A stretch of DNA of 37,219 bases from Nitrospirota bacterium (GTDB taxonomy: Bacteria > Nitrospirota > Nitrospiria > JACQBW01): positions 1 through 37,219 of the forward strand of contig JACQBY010000134.1 of NCBI GenBank assembly GCA_016201875.1. The letters run 5' to 3'. Below, piece by piece: positions 6,440 to 14,554 of the stretch; the first letter of the stretch is position 1, and every line of letters starts with the position of its first letter. The notes below the pieces were generated by a model. That model was given only the letters and a program-made list of their open reading frames with translations, searched no databases and had not been told where the DNA came from. A program made the translations under genes and the position numbers.

Positions 6440-7810
6440 TTAAGTCATCTTTTTGAGGTCGAATTTATCGAGACGGTATTGGAGGGTTTTATAAGAGAGG
6501 CCGAGCATTTTAGCCGCTTTGGCAATGACCCAGTCGCTTTTTTCCATCGCTTTTATCAGGAGTTGTTTTTCAAACTCTTCCATCGAGAAACCTTCGGGGG
6601 GAAGGTCAAAATCAATGCCGCTTAACGGAAGAGAGGGTTTTCTGATTTCGAGCGGGAGGTCTTCAATCTCTATGACGTCCGATTCACATAAGAGGACCGT
6701 CCGTTCCATCACCCCCTCCAGCTGTCGGACATTACCAGGCCAGGAATAATTCAATAACGTCTGGAAAGCCTCTTTAGAAATGCTTTTGATCTGTTTCTCT
6801 GCCTGTTGATTGAATTTTTTAAGAAAGTGCGAGATCAGATCCGGAATATCGGAGCCTCGCTCCCTTAAAGGAGGCAACTGGATTGAAATGATATTGAGCC
6901 GGTAAAAGAGATCCTCTCTGAAATTCCCTTTTTTGATCTCCCGGGGAAGGTTCTTATTGGTCGCCGCAATCACTCTGACATCGATTTTAATGTCCTCTTT
7001 TCCCCCGATCCGCCTGATCTCTTTTTCCTGCAATGCCCGGAGAAGCTTGGCCTGAATTGGCTTGCTCAGATCCCCTATTTCATCGAGTAAAAGGGTCCCT
7101 TTATCGGCGGCTTCAAAAAGGCCTGTTTCCATTCCGGTCGCCCCTGTGTAAGAACCTTTTTCATGCCCGAACAACTCATTTTCTATCAGGCTTTCGGGAA
7201 TCGCCGCGCAGTTAATGGCCCTGAAGGGATAATCTTTCCGCTGGCTGTTAAAATGAATCGCTCTCGCGATCAATTCTTTTCCGGTTCCGCTTTCTCCATA
7301 AATCAAAATCGTGCTGGCGCTGTTGGCGATTTTTTGAACAATCTTGAAAATCTCCTGCATGACCGGGTGCTTCCCGATAATATTCTGGAGATTGAATTTT
7401 TCTCCCAGCTGTTGTCTCAGGTTTTTGTTTTCTCTCAAGAGGTCTAACCGTTCAAACGCCCGCTGAATTGAAATGAGGAGTTCCTCCCGGTCAAGCGGTT
7501 TGGTCAGGTAGTCAAACACACCCTTTTTCATCGCCTCGACGGCCGAATCAATGGTTCCGTGCGCCGTCATCATGATCACGCAGGCATTGGGGTTTACCTT
7601 GAATAGGGCGTCTACGCCGCTCAGATCGACTGTATCGGGGAGCTTTAAATCGCTCAGGACCAGATCGACGGAATTGTTTTTTAAGATTTTGACCCCCTGA
7701 AGGCTGGTGGAGGCGGTTTCGACTTTATATCCGGCATCTTCGAGAATGATTTTCAGGATATCCCGCTGGTGTTTTTCGTCATCGATCACTAAAATCGTTT
7801 TAGGTTTCAT
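6440..7810 (-). CDS. Sigma-54-dependent response regulator (NtrC family)
   Basis: 456 residues. Receiver domain 1-120 with phospho-acceptor Asp54 (VLSDLKLPD) and the conserved TKPLD lysine; AAA+ domain about 145-375 with Walker A GESGTGKE, the sigma-54 contact loop as GSYTGA (usually GAFTGA) and Walker B GTLLLDEIGD; C-terminal Fis-type helix-turn-helix ending AAKMLGLSYKTLQYRLDKFD. It activates sigma-54 promoters when phosphorylated, presumably by the kinase encoded immediately upstream, whose stop overlaps this ATG by four bases (ATGA). Tyr for Phe in the loop is a known tolerated variant. The target genes are not evident. No F1 element is present. Confidence 0.93.
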   Translation of the reverse strand: MKPKTILVIDDEKHQRDILKIILEDAGYKVETASTSLQGVKILKNNSVDLVLSDLKLPDTVDLSGVDALFKVNPNACVIMMTAHGTIDSAVEAMKKGVFDYLTKPLDREELLISIQRAFERLDLLRENKNLRQQLGEKFNLQNIIGKHPVMQEIFKIVQKIANSASTILIYGESGTGKELIARAIHFNSQRKDYPFRAINCAAIPESLIENELFGHEKGSYTGATGMETGLFEAADKGTLLLDEIGDLSKPIQAKLLRALQEKEIRRIGGKEDIKIDVRVIAATNKNLPREIKKGNFREDLFYRLNIISIQLPPLRERGSDIPDLISHFLKKFNQQAEKQIKSISKEAFQTLLNYSWPGNVRQLEGVMERTVLLCESDVIEIEDLPLEIRKPSLPLSGIDFDLPPEGFSMEEFEKQLLIKAMEKSDWVIAKAAKMLGLSYKTLQYRLDKFDLKKMT

Positions 7811-9402
7811 TTCTGGTTTACGGCATCCCTGGCGGACAAACCGTTCCGCACTTCGCGGGTTGTCCGCTTCTGCACTCCGTCTAAAAAAAGCGGCGATTCA
7901 TATCTCACCGGAAGGGTCAACACAACTTTCGTTCCCTTCCCCTCTATTATGTTCAGGGGCCTGTTCGCTGCGCTCTCATTGCCCCCGAACCCCTCGCTCG
8001 AACTGGCAAAGCCAGATCCTCGCTCTATCTCCGAGCTGATCTCAATTTTACCATGGTGTTCTTCGATGATCCTTTTGGTCAATGCAAGGCCGAGGCCGAT
8101 CCCGAGCTGTTTTGTCGTAAAATAAGGCTGAAAAACTTTTTTTAAATCGTCGGGGCTGATCCCCGGCCCGTTATCGATAATTTCGAGAACCACAAAAGAA
8201 GGGTCCGGTCGGAGCGCCCGGATCGCCAGTTTTCCGCCGGTCGGCATCGCCTGAATCCCGTTTGCGACGATATTCATCAGGCAGGTTTTGATCCTTTCGC
8301 TATCTCCTTCGATCAGGGGGATCTCTCCGGGCACATATTCGATTTCAACCCCCTGTTCGATCGCTTTTTGATTCGCCAGACTGATCACCTCTTTTAATAA
8401 GAGGTTCAGGTTCATCCATTCTATTTGAAGCCTTAACGGCCGTCCATACTTTAAAATATCCTCCACCATATTGTTCAGCCGGAAAATTTCCGATTTAATG
8501 CTCGACATCAGGTCGGACATTCTCTCCTTTTCGTCGGGCGATGCACGACCCGCTTTTTCTTTAAGATGATCGATACTCAGGGAGATGAAATTGAGCGGGT
8601 TTCTGATTTCATGGGCGATCCCCGAAGCGAGCTGGCCGAGCGCGGTAAAATGTTCGGTCTCCCGGAGCCTCTCTTCGAGCGCTTTATTCTGCCTTAGTTT
8701 TTCAACCATTTCGTTAAAGCTTTCGGTCAGCTCGTTGATTTCATCGTTTCCTTTATGGACCGGTATCGTCTGGCTCAAATCTCCGCTGGCGACTTTTTTG
8801 GCGGCCGCCATGATCTGGTAAATGGGCCGGGTATACCGCGAGGAGAGAAAGATCGAAACGATAATCCCGAGAGAAAAGACTACTAATGTGGCGGCCAGGC
8901 GGTTCAGGTAATGCGATTCGATCAGTTTTTCATAATCGTCAAAAATCATGCTGATATGGGCATACCCCAGCTGTTCTCCCTCGACGACGATGGGGACAAG
9001 GAGATTGTAGGCTTTCTGGGTAGGCGACGGGAGCTGATCCCCTAATTTTGCGGTGATCAGCAGATCTTTTCTTTTAGGATCGAGTCTGGCTCCCACCCGA
9101 TGGGGATTTGAGCTGGCGATCACCTCTTTTTCATTGCTGACGATCGATATCTCTTTCACCCCCCTCGTTTCAAGCCTCTTCACATAATCCTGAAGTCGTT
9201 TTTCGGTCGTTCGTTCGGGGCTGGTCAGCTCTTCAACGCTCACCGAAATCGCGTTGGATAACTCATTGATATTCTGCTCCATTTCTTGTACCAGGGCTTT
9301 TTCTGTCCGGGCATAAAGATAAAAAGAGACGCCGAGGGATAGAAACGACAGAAGGAGCATGATCAGGACGAGTTTTGCGGTCAGAGTCAGTCTGATCTTC
9401 AA
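7807..9402 (-). CDS. Membrane sensor histidine kinase, partner of the sigma-54 regulator
   Basis: 531 residues from the TTG at 9402, which overlaps the stop of the preceding gene. A longer open frame to 9672 merely overlaps that gene. Helix 1 (about 8-30), a periplasmic sensor region (31-165), helix 2 (168-187), HAMP (RYTRPIYQIMAAAKKVASGD), the H-box GIAHEIRNPL with His264, N-box NIVANGIQAM, DNGPGIS, the F-box FQPYFTTK and GIGLGLAL. It autophosphorylates and passes phosphate to the regulator. A 27-residue in-frame insert from repeat F2 lies in the ATPase domain between EISSEIE and GKGTKVVLTLP. The C-terminus carries a 48-bp F1 module run before RDAVNQK. Folding of this mosaic is untested, but all kinase boxes are intact. 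Confidence 0.9.
   Translation of the reverse strand: MKIRLTLTAKLVLIMLLLSFLSLGVSFYLYARTEKALVQEMEQNINELSNAISVSVEELTSPERTTEKRLQDYVKRLETRGVKEISIVSNEKEVIASSNPHRVGARLDPKRKDLLITAKLGDQLPSPTQKAYNLLVPIVVEGEQLGYAHISMIFDDYEKLIESHYLNRLAATLVVFSLGIIVSIFLSSRYTRPIYQIMAAAKKVASGDLSQTIPVHKGNDEINELTESFNEMVEKLRQNKALEERLRETEHFTALGQLASGIAHEIRNPLNFISLSIDHLKEKAGRASPDEKERMSDLMSSIKSEIFRLNNMVEDILKYGRPLRLQIEWMNLNLLLKEVISLANQKAIEQGVEIEYVPGEIPLIEGDSERIKTCLMNIVANGIQAMPTGGKLAIRALRPDPSFVVLEIIDNGPGISPDDLKKVFQPYFTTKQLGIGLGLALTKRIIEEHHGKIEISSEIERGSGFASSSEGFGGNESAANRPLNIIEGKGTKVVLTLPVRYESPLFLDGVQKRTTREVRNGLSARDAVNQK
7832..7879. repeat. F1 run L R L' R at the sensor kinase C-terminus
   Basis: Four 12-mers in exact register: L 7832, R 7844, L' 7856 (CGGGTTGTCCGC), R variant 7868 (TTCTGCACTCCG). 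48 bp, 16 codons. Excision joins SPLFLD to RDAVNQK and the stop without a frame change. Confidence 0.88.
7946..8028. repeat. F2 repeat copy 3, inserted in frame in the sensor kinase
   Basis: About 80 bp: TTCAGGGGCC, a variable middle, GCCCCCGAA, and the hairpin CTGGCAAAGCCAG. On the coding strand it adds 27 codons. ATAGAG occurs at both junctions, which may be a 6-bp target duplication; however a similar ATAGAG also borders copy 2 at 6243, so it may instead be part of the element. Confidence 0.85.
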
Positions 9403-10040
9403 TAGATTTTTTCCAACGAAGTGCGGACGAAGTGCGGAACGATTTTTCCCGGCCTTAATATTTTTATTTCTTCGCCGGTCACATCGACCACCGTGGAGGG
9501 TTCGGATTCTAAAGCTCCGCCATCCAGGATTAAATCGACCTGTTTTCCAAAAACCTTTTCGGCTTCCCGGGCATTTCTGCAGGGAAATCCGGCTGACAGG
9601 TTGGCGCTGGTAGCCGTCACCGGGAAGCCGGCAAAAGATAAGAGCCGCCGGACCATTGCCGAACCGGGGCACCGGATTCCGATTTTTCCGCTGTGGGCGG
9701 TTAACCGGGTAGAAATCTTTTCAGAAGCCTCAAAAACAAAAGTAACAGGGCCGGGCCAGTACTGTTTGATCAGCTTTGCCGCGGCGGGGGAAACATTTTT
9801 AACCAGAGGGAAGATATCCTCAGGCTTTTCGACCAGGATGAGAACCGGCTTTTGGCTCTCCCTCTTTTTAATCTCGAACAGTTTTTCAATCGCCGCTTCA
9901 TGGTAGATGCCGGCGCCGATGCCGTAGAGGGTGTCGGTCGGGTAGATGATGATTTTCCCCTCGCCAAGGAGGCCGGCTCCCTTTTTCAGCGCAGGATCAG
10001 GATCATTAAAATCTATTTTAACGATTTTTGTTTTTGTCAT
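9399..10040 (-). CDS. tsaC: L-threonylcarbamoyladenylate synthase (YrdC/Sua5 type)
   Basis: 213 residues with a YrdC fold. It makes threonylcarbamoyl-AMP from threonine, bicarbonate and ATP for the t6A37 modification of tRNAs reading ANN codons. Visible motifs: KIIIYPTDTLYGIGAG, KKRESQKPVLILV, YWPGPVTFVF, IGIRCPG and PVTATSANLSAG. The C-terminal Sua5 domain is absent, so it is the short TsaC type. The start ATG at 10040 lies 23 bases inside purE. Its C-terminus (VPHFVRTS before LEKIY) is made of F1 half units; removing 24 bp (9417-9440) gives RPGKILEKIY. Confidence 0.9.
   Translation of the reverse strand: MTKTKIVKIDFNDPDPALKKGAGLLGEGKIIIYPTDTLYGIGAGIYHEAAIEKLFEIKKRESQKPVLILVEKPEDIFPLVKNVSPAAAKLIKQYWPGPVTFVFEASEKISTRLTAHSGKIGIRCPGSAMVRRLLSFAGFPVTATSANLSAGFPCRNAREAEKVFGKQVDLILDGGALESEPSTVVDVTGEEIKILRPGKIVPHFVRTSLEKIY
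9417..9440. repeat. F1 remnant, two R' halves, at the tsaC C-terminus
   Basis: CGAAGTGCGGA (11 bp) followed directly by CGAAGTGCGGAA (12 bp) and one more base, 24 bp in all. It codes VPHFVRTS. No L half is present. It sits just before the end of tsaC and the ribosome-binding area of the sensor kinase gene. Confidence 0.7.
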
Positions 10041-10533
10041 ACGAAGACTTTGCCTGGGCTTCGACTTCTTTTGCCATGGCGGCTTTATATTCCGCCATTT
10101 TTTTTGCCAGTCCGGGGTATTTTATTGCCAGGATTTGAACCGCCAGAATCCCTCCGTTTTTTGCCCCTCCTTTGCCGATCGCCATGGCGGCCACCGGAAC
10201 GCCTCCCGGCATCTGGACCGTCGATAAGAGGGCATCCATCCCCTGAAGAGAGGAAGAGTCGATCGGAACGCCGATCACCGGCAGGGTGGTTAACGACGCG
10301 ACCACTCCGGCCAGATGGGCCGCTCCCCCGGCCCCCACGATAAACACTTCGATCCCCTGATCCATGGCAGAGGCGACAACTTGATGCGTCCGCTCCGGAG
10401 AGCGGTGGGCCGATGTCACGGTCAGATCATATTCAACCTTAAAATGTTCCATGATTTTTACGGCTTCTTCCATCACCGGAAGATCGTTGGGGCTCCCCAT
10501 GAGGATTCTGACAAGCGGTTTCCCTTTGGTCAT
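10018..10533 (-). CDS. purE: N5-carboxyaminoimidazole ribonucleotide mutase (PurE)
   Basis: 171 residues, class I PurE size. It converts N5-CAIR to CAIR in purine synthesis. Motifs: LMGSPNDLPVMEEA near the N-terminus, TSAHRSPERT with the catalytic His, GAGGAAHLAGVVASLTTLPVIGVP and SLLSTVQMPGGVPVAAMAIG (here DALLSTVQMPGG). The ATG at 10533 has AAAGGAAG five bases upstream; an upstream in-frame ATG at 10560 lacks this. No purK is visible, so the N5-CAIR source lies elsewhere. It overlaps tsaC by 23 bp. Confidence 0.95.
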   Translation of the reverse strand: MTKGKPLVRILMGSPNDLPVMEEAVKIMEHFKVEYDLTVTSAHRSPERTHQVVASAMDQGIEVFIVGAGGAAHLAGVVASLTTLPVIGVPIDSSSLQGMDALLSTVQMPGGVPVAAMAIGKGGAKNGGILAVQILAIKYPGLAKKMAEYKAAMAKEVEAQAKSSYDKNKNR

Positions 10534-10572
10534 AAGCTTCCTTTCTCGCGGTGATTCCATAGCCGGGTGACC

Positions 10573-10689
10573 CGGTTATCTTTCAAAGGGGCTTGCGTCG
10601 CCCCCTTGATTAAGGGCATCTGTCCGCTGTGGAACCGCTCCCAAAGCCAGCTCGGATGCTCCTCGCTCTCTTTGCTCGCTGAGAAATCT
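10573..10689. repeat. F2-related repeat between prmA and purE
   Basis: A GC-rich, hairpin-forming stretch. TGTCCGCTGTGGAAC, CCCAAAGC.AGCTCGGA and CTCGCTCTCTTTGCTCGC are shared in the same order with the long repeat in the HAD gene (15087-15230). GGGTGACCC and GCGTCGCCCCCTTG are local inverted repeats. It occupies most of the gap between prmA and purE. Confidence 0.6.
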
Positions 10690-11580
10690 TCAATTACACC
10701 CCTTTTCCCAAACCTGGGTAACCCAGTTCCCGTCAATCTTTTCATCCGCTTTTTCAAGCTTTAACAGTCCGAACGTTTTCTCCACCTCTTCTTTTTTCTC
10801 CACCAGAATCCCGGAAAGAATCAGCGTCCCGCCGGGCAGAAGCGCTCCCTGAAGCTCTCTGCCTGACCGGATTAAATCTTCGGCGGTTAAATTGGCCAGA
10901 ATCAGGTGATAGCTTCGTCTGTCGGCCTGAAAAATCGACCCGAGCCTGATCCGGATTTTATCCTGAACCTGATTTAAAATAAAATTGTTCCGCATCGATT
11001 CGACCGCGTCGCCGTCTATCTCGGCCGCAACGATATATCCGGCCCCGAACAGGGATGCCCCTATCGCCAGAATCCCCGAACCCGAACCGAGGTCGAGCAC
11101 TTTTAAGGACGGCGGGTCGGGATGGGCCAACATAAACCGTTCGAGAAAAACCAGGCAATTGAACGTCGTCGGGTGGGTGCCTGTTCCAAACCCGAGTCCC
11201 GGGTCGATGATGATGTCTCTTTCTCCCTTATTTTTCCGGGAAACGGTTTGCCAGGGAGGGGCGACGGTCAGCGCGGGGGTCACGCTAACCGGTTTGAAAA
11301 ACTTTTTCCATTCCCCGTTCCAGTCCTCCTGGATATTCTTCTGGATATGGAATGATTTAGAAGGAACTTCAACCCCTTCTTCCCTAAACCGGTCGAAAAA
11401 GGGGACCATTCTTTTTTCAATCTCTTCACCGGCGCAGTCGGCGGGATTAAAAAAGGCTTTTACTTTTGCCCCATCGATCCAGGCTCCTCCTGCCCCGATT
11501 TCAATAAAAAACGACGAGAGGCTCTCCTGCAGTTGGGGCGCCACCTCCAGCGACACTTCGATATATTCTTTTTCCTTCAC
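10690..11580 (-). CDS. prmA: Ribosomal protein L11 methyltransferase
   Basis: 296 residues, close to the 293 of E. coli PrmA. It uses S-adenosylmethionine to methylate L11. Motifs: IIDPGLGFGTGTHPTT, the SAM loop VLDLGSGSGILAIGAS, AAEIDGDAVESMRNN and LILANLTAEDLI. The start is GTG at 11580, overlapping the stop of the upstream gene (GTGA). A longer open frame to 11829 only runs across that gene and is not the start. This tight coupling puts it in one operon with the gamma-carbonic anhydrase-like gene. Confidence 0.93.
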   Translation of the reverse strand: MKEKEYIEVSLEVAPQLQESLSSFFIEIGAGGAWIDGAKVKAFFNPADCAGEEIEKRMVPFFDRFREEGVEVPSKSFHIQKNIQEDWNGEWKKFFKPVSVTPALTVAPPWQTVSRKNKGERDIIIDPGLGFGTGTHPTTFNCLVFLERFMLAHPDPPSLKVLDLGSGSGILAIGASLFGAGYIVAAEIDGDAVESMRNNFILNQVQDKIRIRLGSIFQADRRSYHLILANLTAEDLIRSGRELQGALLPGGTLILSGILVEKKEEVEKTFGLLKLEKADEKIDGNWVTQVWEKGCN

Positions 11581-12092
11581 TTTTTCGTCTTTAAATAGTT
11601 TCGTGCGTCTTCGATATAGTTTTTTGCCGAGAGGGTTAAAAACGCCTTTTCTTCTGCCGTCAGCGGCCGTTTTGGTTTTGCCGGGACCCCGAAGGCCAGC
11701 ATTCCGGCGGGGATCACCATCCCTTCCGGGACCAGCGATCCGGCTCCGATCAGGGCGCCGTCTTCTACCACCGCGCCGTCCATCACCACCGCCCCCATTC
11801 CGATCAGACAGCCATTTCCGATCGTGCATCCGTGGAGGATCACCCGGTGCCCCACCGTATTATCGTTCCCGACCCGGAGGGGGTGGTCTTTGCGGGTAAC
11901 ATGGAGCATCGAGAGGTCCTGAAGGTTGGTGCCGGACCCTATCCGGATATCATGGACATCTCCCCGGATAACCGTGTTGAACCAGACGCTCGAATTTCCG
12001 CCGATCTCCACATCGCCGATGATCATGGCGCCGGGCGCGACAAAAACAGAGGATGGAACCTTTGGCAGGATTCCTTGATAAGGGATCAGCAT
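11577..12092 (-). CDS. Gamma-carbonic anhydrase family protein (YrdA/PaaY-like)
   Basis: 171 residues of left-handed beta-helix hexapeptide repeats (IIGDVEIGGNSSVWFNTVIRGD, IRIGSGTNLQDLSMLHV, GHRVILHGCTIGNGCLIGMG). The three metal-binding histidines expected for the family are present (MLHV, GHRVILHGC). It forms trimers and may be a zinc/iron hydratase; many relatives have no measurable anhydrase activity, so substrate is open. Its stop overlaps the prmA GTG. Confidence 0.9.
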   Translation of the reverse strand: MLIPYQGILPKVPSSVFVAPGAMIIGDVEIGGNSSVWFNTVIRGDVHDIRIGSGTNLQDLSMLHVTRKDHPLRVGNDNTVGHRVILHGCTIGNGCLIGMGAVVMDGAVVEDGALIGAGSLVPEGMVIPAGMLAFGVPAKPKRPLTAEEKAFLTLSAKNYIEDARNYLKTKK

Positions 12093-12132
12093 TTCTTTAT
12101 CTTAAAGGAAATGAAGAAGTTCAAAAAACCGG

Positions 12133-14385
12133 CTACGGAACGGTAACCGTTCCGGATGAGGCCTTTATGTTGTTGGTCTCATTGGTCTCGATGATCACAT
12201 TACCCGAATCAGTTACCGCAATGATGTAGTAACTCCCCGCCGGCGTTCCTCCCGGGATGGGAATGGAAGTTGTCTTACTGTTGGTCGCATTTCCTCCTGC
12301 CAGACCGGATAGGTTTCTGCTCCCCAGAAGGATATCTCCTGAATCATAAGCCGTGTCCAATGAAAGATAAAACGATACCGTAAACCCTGATGCCACCTGA
12401 TTCCCGATATTCATTTCTGTATCGCTTACATAAACGGTGTTAGCCGAAAGAAAGGCTGAAACCACAAACGTCACCAGGTCAGGCCCGATCTTGTAAGTTC
12501 CCGCCGCGCATTTGACATTGTTCGTTTCGCTGGTCTCAGCAACACCACTCCCGGAATCAGTCATCGCGCAGAGATAGTAAGTCCTTTCCGCCAGGCTTCC
12601 CGGAACCGCGAAGATTGTGGTGGCGGAATTCGTCGCTCCTGACGCCAACCCCGAGAGACTCCTGGTTCCCACCAGGATATCCGTGGATGGATTCGGCGCG
12701 GCGGCAGTCGAAAGATAAAACGAAACTGTAAAGGCTCCCGCAGGCTGGCTTCCGCTGTTGATCCCGGTATCGCTGACATAAAGAGCGGTTCCAGAAAGCA
12801 ACCCTGAAAACATATAAACCGATAAATCAGGCCCAATATGATAAGCCCCGGTCACACATCTGGCGTTGTTGGTTTCATCGGATTCTGCTACGGTATTTCC
12901 AGAGTCGGTCATGGCACACAGATAATAGTCTCCTGCGGGCAGAGTTGCAGGAATGAGTAATGTCGTGGTCGCCGAATTGGTCCCCCCTGCGGGGAGGCCA
13001 TTCAGCAGGTTTCTGTACCCGATCAAAGCATCTGTAACGGGATTCGGCGCTGTGGTGGCCGAGAGATAAAATGAAACCGCAAAGGCGGCGGCAGCAGGTT
13101 GATTGCCGCTGTTATATTGGGTATCGCTGACATAGAGCCTGGGTCCTGAAAGCGTCCCTAATAACGCATAAGCCTTCAAATCAGGCGCTACAACAGTCGC
13201 CACGGCCAAGGTTCCAGCCCCGGAGACACCCCCCCATTTTGCGTTTATTGTTACTGTGCCGACTGAAATAGCCGAGGCTACGCCCGGACTTCCAGCCGAA
13301 TTGCTGATCGTGGCAACCGCGGCATTTGACGAACTCCAGGCGACAGAGGAGGTCAAATCCTGCGTGCTGTTATCGGAATATTTCCCCATGGCCGTAAACT
13401 GCTGAACGGTTCCCAGGGCAATCAAGGATTTCAGCGGAGTCACAGAAAGAGAAACCAGCGAAGCCGGCGGCGTCACCGTCAGAACCGCGCGACCTGATAG
13501 CCCCCCCGATGCCGCCGTAATGTCCGTTGTCCCCGCCGCCAGGCCTGAGACCAATCCCTGACTTCCGGCCGTATTACTGACGGCGGCAATTGAGGGATCT
13601 AATGAACTCCATGTGACAGAAGCGGTTAAATCCTGCGTGCTGTTATCGGAGTAATGTCCCGTCGCCAAAAAGTTTTGAGTCGTTCCCGCGGCAATAGTCG
13701 GACTTGACGAAGTCACAGAAATAGCGATCAGCGCCGCCGTGGTTACGGTCAGATCCATGCTCCCTGATAGCCCCCCCGATGCCGCCGTAATGGTCGTCGG
13801 CCCCGCCGCCAGGCCTGATACCCATCCCTGACTTCCGGCGGTATTGCTGATGGTGGCAATTGAGGCATCTGACGAACTCCATATGACAGAAGCGGTTAAA
13901 TCCTGCGTGCTGTTATCGGAGTAATGTCCCGTCGCCAAAAAGTTTTGAGTCGTTCCCGCGGCAATAGTCGGACTTGACGAAGTCACAGAAATAGAATCCA
14001 GCGTAGCCGTGGTCACGGCCAGAGTCATGCTCCCTGAAATAGCCCCCGATGCCGCGGTGATAATTGTGCTCCCCACTGCAGTCGCAGTGGCCAATCCTGT
14101 ATTAGTGATGGTGGCAATGGTGGTATTTGATGAATTCCAGGCGGCAGAGGAGGTCAAATCCTGCGTGCTGTTATCGGAGAAAAAACCGGTCGCCGTAAAT
14201 TGCCGGGTCGTCCCTTTCGCAATAGACGGATCCAGCGGCGTGATTTCCAGTTTAACCAATGATGGCGCCCCTGCTCCCTGCGGATTGTTCGAACTGCCGG
14301 CACAGCCATAAAACAAAAAGAAAAACAGATAAAAGGGAGCTAAAACATAAGAAATTTTTCTATAAAGTTTTTGAATAAGGGCCAT
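12133..14385 (-). CDS. Large lipoprotein with four Big_2 and three CARDB domains
   Basis: 750 residues. Lipobox FYGC at about 28. Four Ig-like Big_2 repeats (about 45-400), each with GTT..F.ATG.(Y/F)SDNSTQDLT, then three CARDB-type repeats (about 405-750), each starting (A/G)PDL and containing SDT..N.G and ETNN. Both domain types are extracellular stalk or adhesion modules; there is no catalytic motif. Ribosome-binding AAGGA lies seven bases before the ATG. The second and third Big_2 repeats share 111 identical bases, a recent duplication. The CARDB repeats resemble those of the giant protein at 30088-35241, suggesting related surface functions. Confidence 0.85.
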   Translation of the reverse strand: MALIQKLYRKISYVLAPFYLFFFLFYGCAGSSNNPQGAGAPSLVKLEITPLDPSIAKGTTRQFTATGFFSDNSTQDLTSSAAWNSSNTTIATITNTGLATATAVGSTIITAASGAISGSMTLAVTTATLDSISVTSSSPTIAAGTTQNFLATGHYSDNSTQDLTASVIWSSSDASIATISNTAGSQGWVSGLAAGPTTITAASGGLSGSMDLTVTTAALIAISVTSSSPTIAAGTTQNFLATGHYSDNSTQDLTASVTWSSLDPSIAAVSNTAGSQGLVSGLAAGTTDITAASGGLSGRAVLTVTPPASLVSLSVTPLKSLIALGTVQQFTAMGKYSDNSTQDLTSSVAWSSSNAAVATISNSAGSPGVASAISVGTVTINAKWGGVSGAGTLAVATVVAPDLKAYALLGTLSGPRLYVSDTQYNSGNQPAAAAFAVSFYLSATTAPNPVTDALIGYRNLLNGLPAGGTNSATTTLLIPATLPAGDYYLCAMTDSGNTVAESDETNNARCVTGAYHIGPDLSVYMFSGLLSGTALYVSDTGINSGSQPAGAFTVSFYLSTAAAPNPSTDILVGTRSLSGLASGATNSATTIFAVPGSLAERTYYLCAMTDSGSGVAETSETNNVKCAAGTYKIGPDLVTFVVSAFLSANTVYVSDTEMNIGNQVASGFTVSFYLSLDTAYDSGDILLGSRNLSGLAGGNATNSKTTSIPIPGGTPAGSYYIIAVTDSGNVIIETNETNNIKASSGTVTVP
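13614..13994. repeat. 270-bp internal duplication in the Big_2/CARDB gene
   Basis: 13614-13724 and 13884-13994 are identical over 111 bp, at a period of 270 bp (90 codons, one Big_2 domain). The flanking parts of the two domains differ by scattered substitutions, pointing to recent duplication or gene conversion. Confidence 0.85.
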
Positions 14386-14508
14386 TTTTTTTCCTTTTGT
14401 TATTCTTTCGCAACTTCATTTATAATTTGGACATTATATATAAAACAGCCTCCCCATCGCAATGAAAATTATTGCCCGGTTAATTGAAGGTCCATTGCCG
14501 GCCGGTGT

Positions 14509-14540
14509 AAAACTGGTTTCCCGCTTTCGCGGGAATGACT
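14509..14540. repeat. Fragment of repeat F3
   Basis: Contains TTCCCGCTTTCGCGGGAATGAC, the right inner hairpin of F3, with a few bases of the spacer before it. The rest of F3 is missing. It lies in the 169-bp gap between the Big_2/CARDB gene and the HAD gene; the AT-rich part nearer 14386-14450 probably holds the promoter of the former. Confidence 0.7.
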
Positions 14541-14554
14541 ATTCTTTTCACCGT

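Noticed and set aside
9403-9672. N-terminal extension of the sensor kinase up to 9672
   Set aside because: It only overlaps tsaC in another frame, is Arg-rich and non-membrane, and the natural TTG at 9402 gives a standard first helix.
11581-11829. N-terminal extension of prmA
   Set aside because: Gly/Arg-rich translation opposite the frame of the gamma-carbonic anhydrase-like gene; the GTG at 11580 gives the normal PrmA length.
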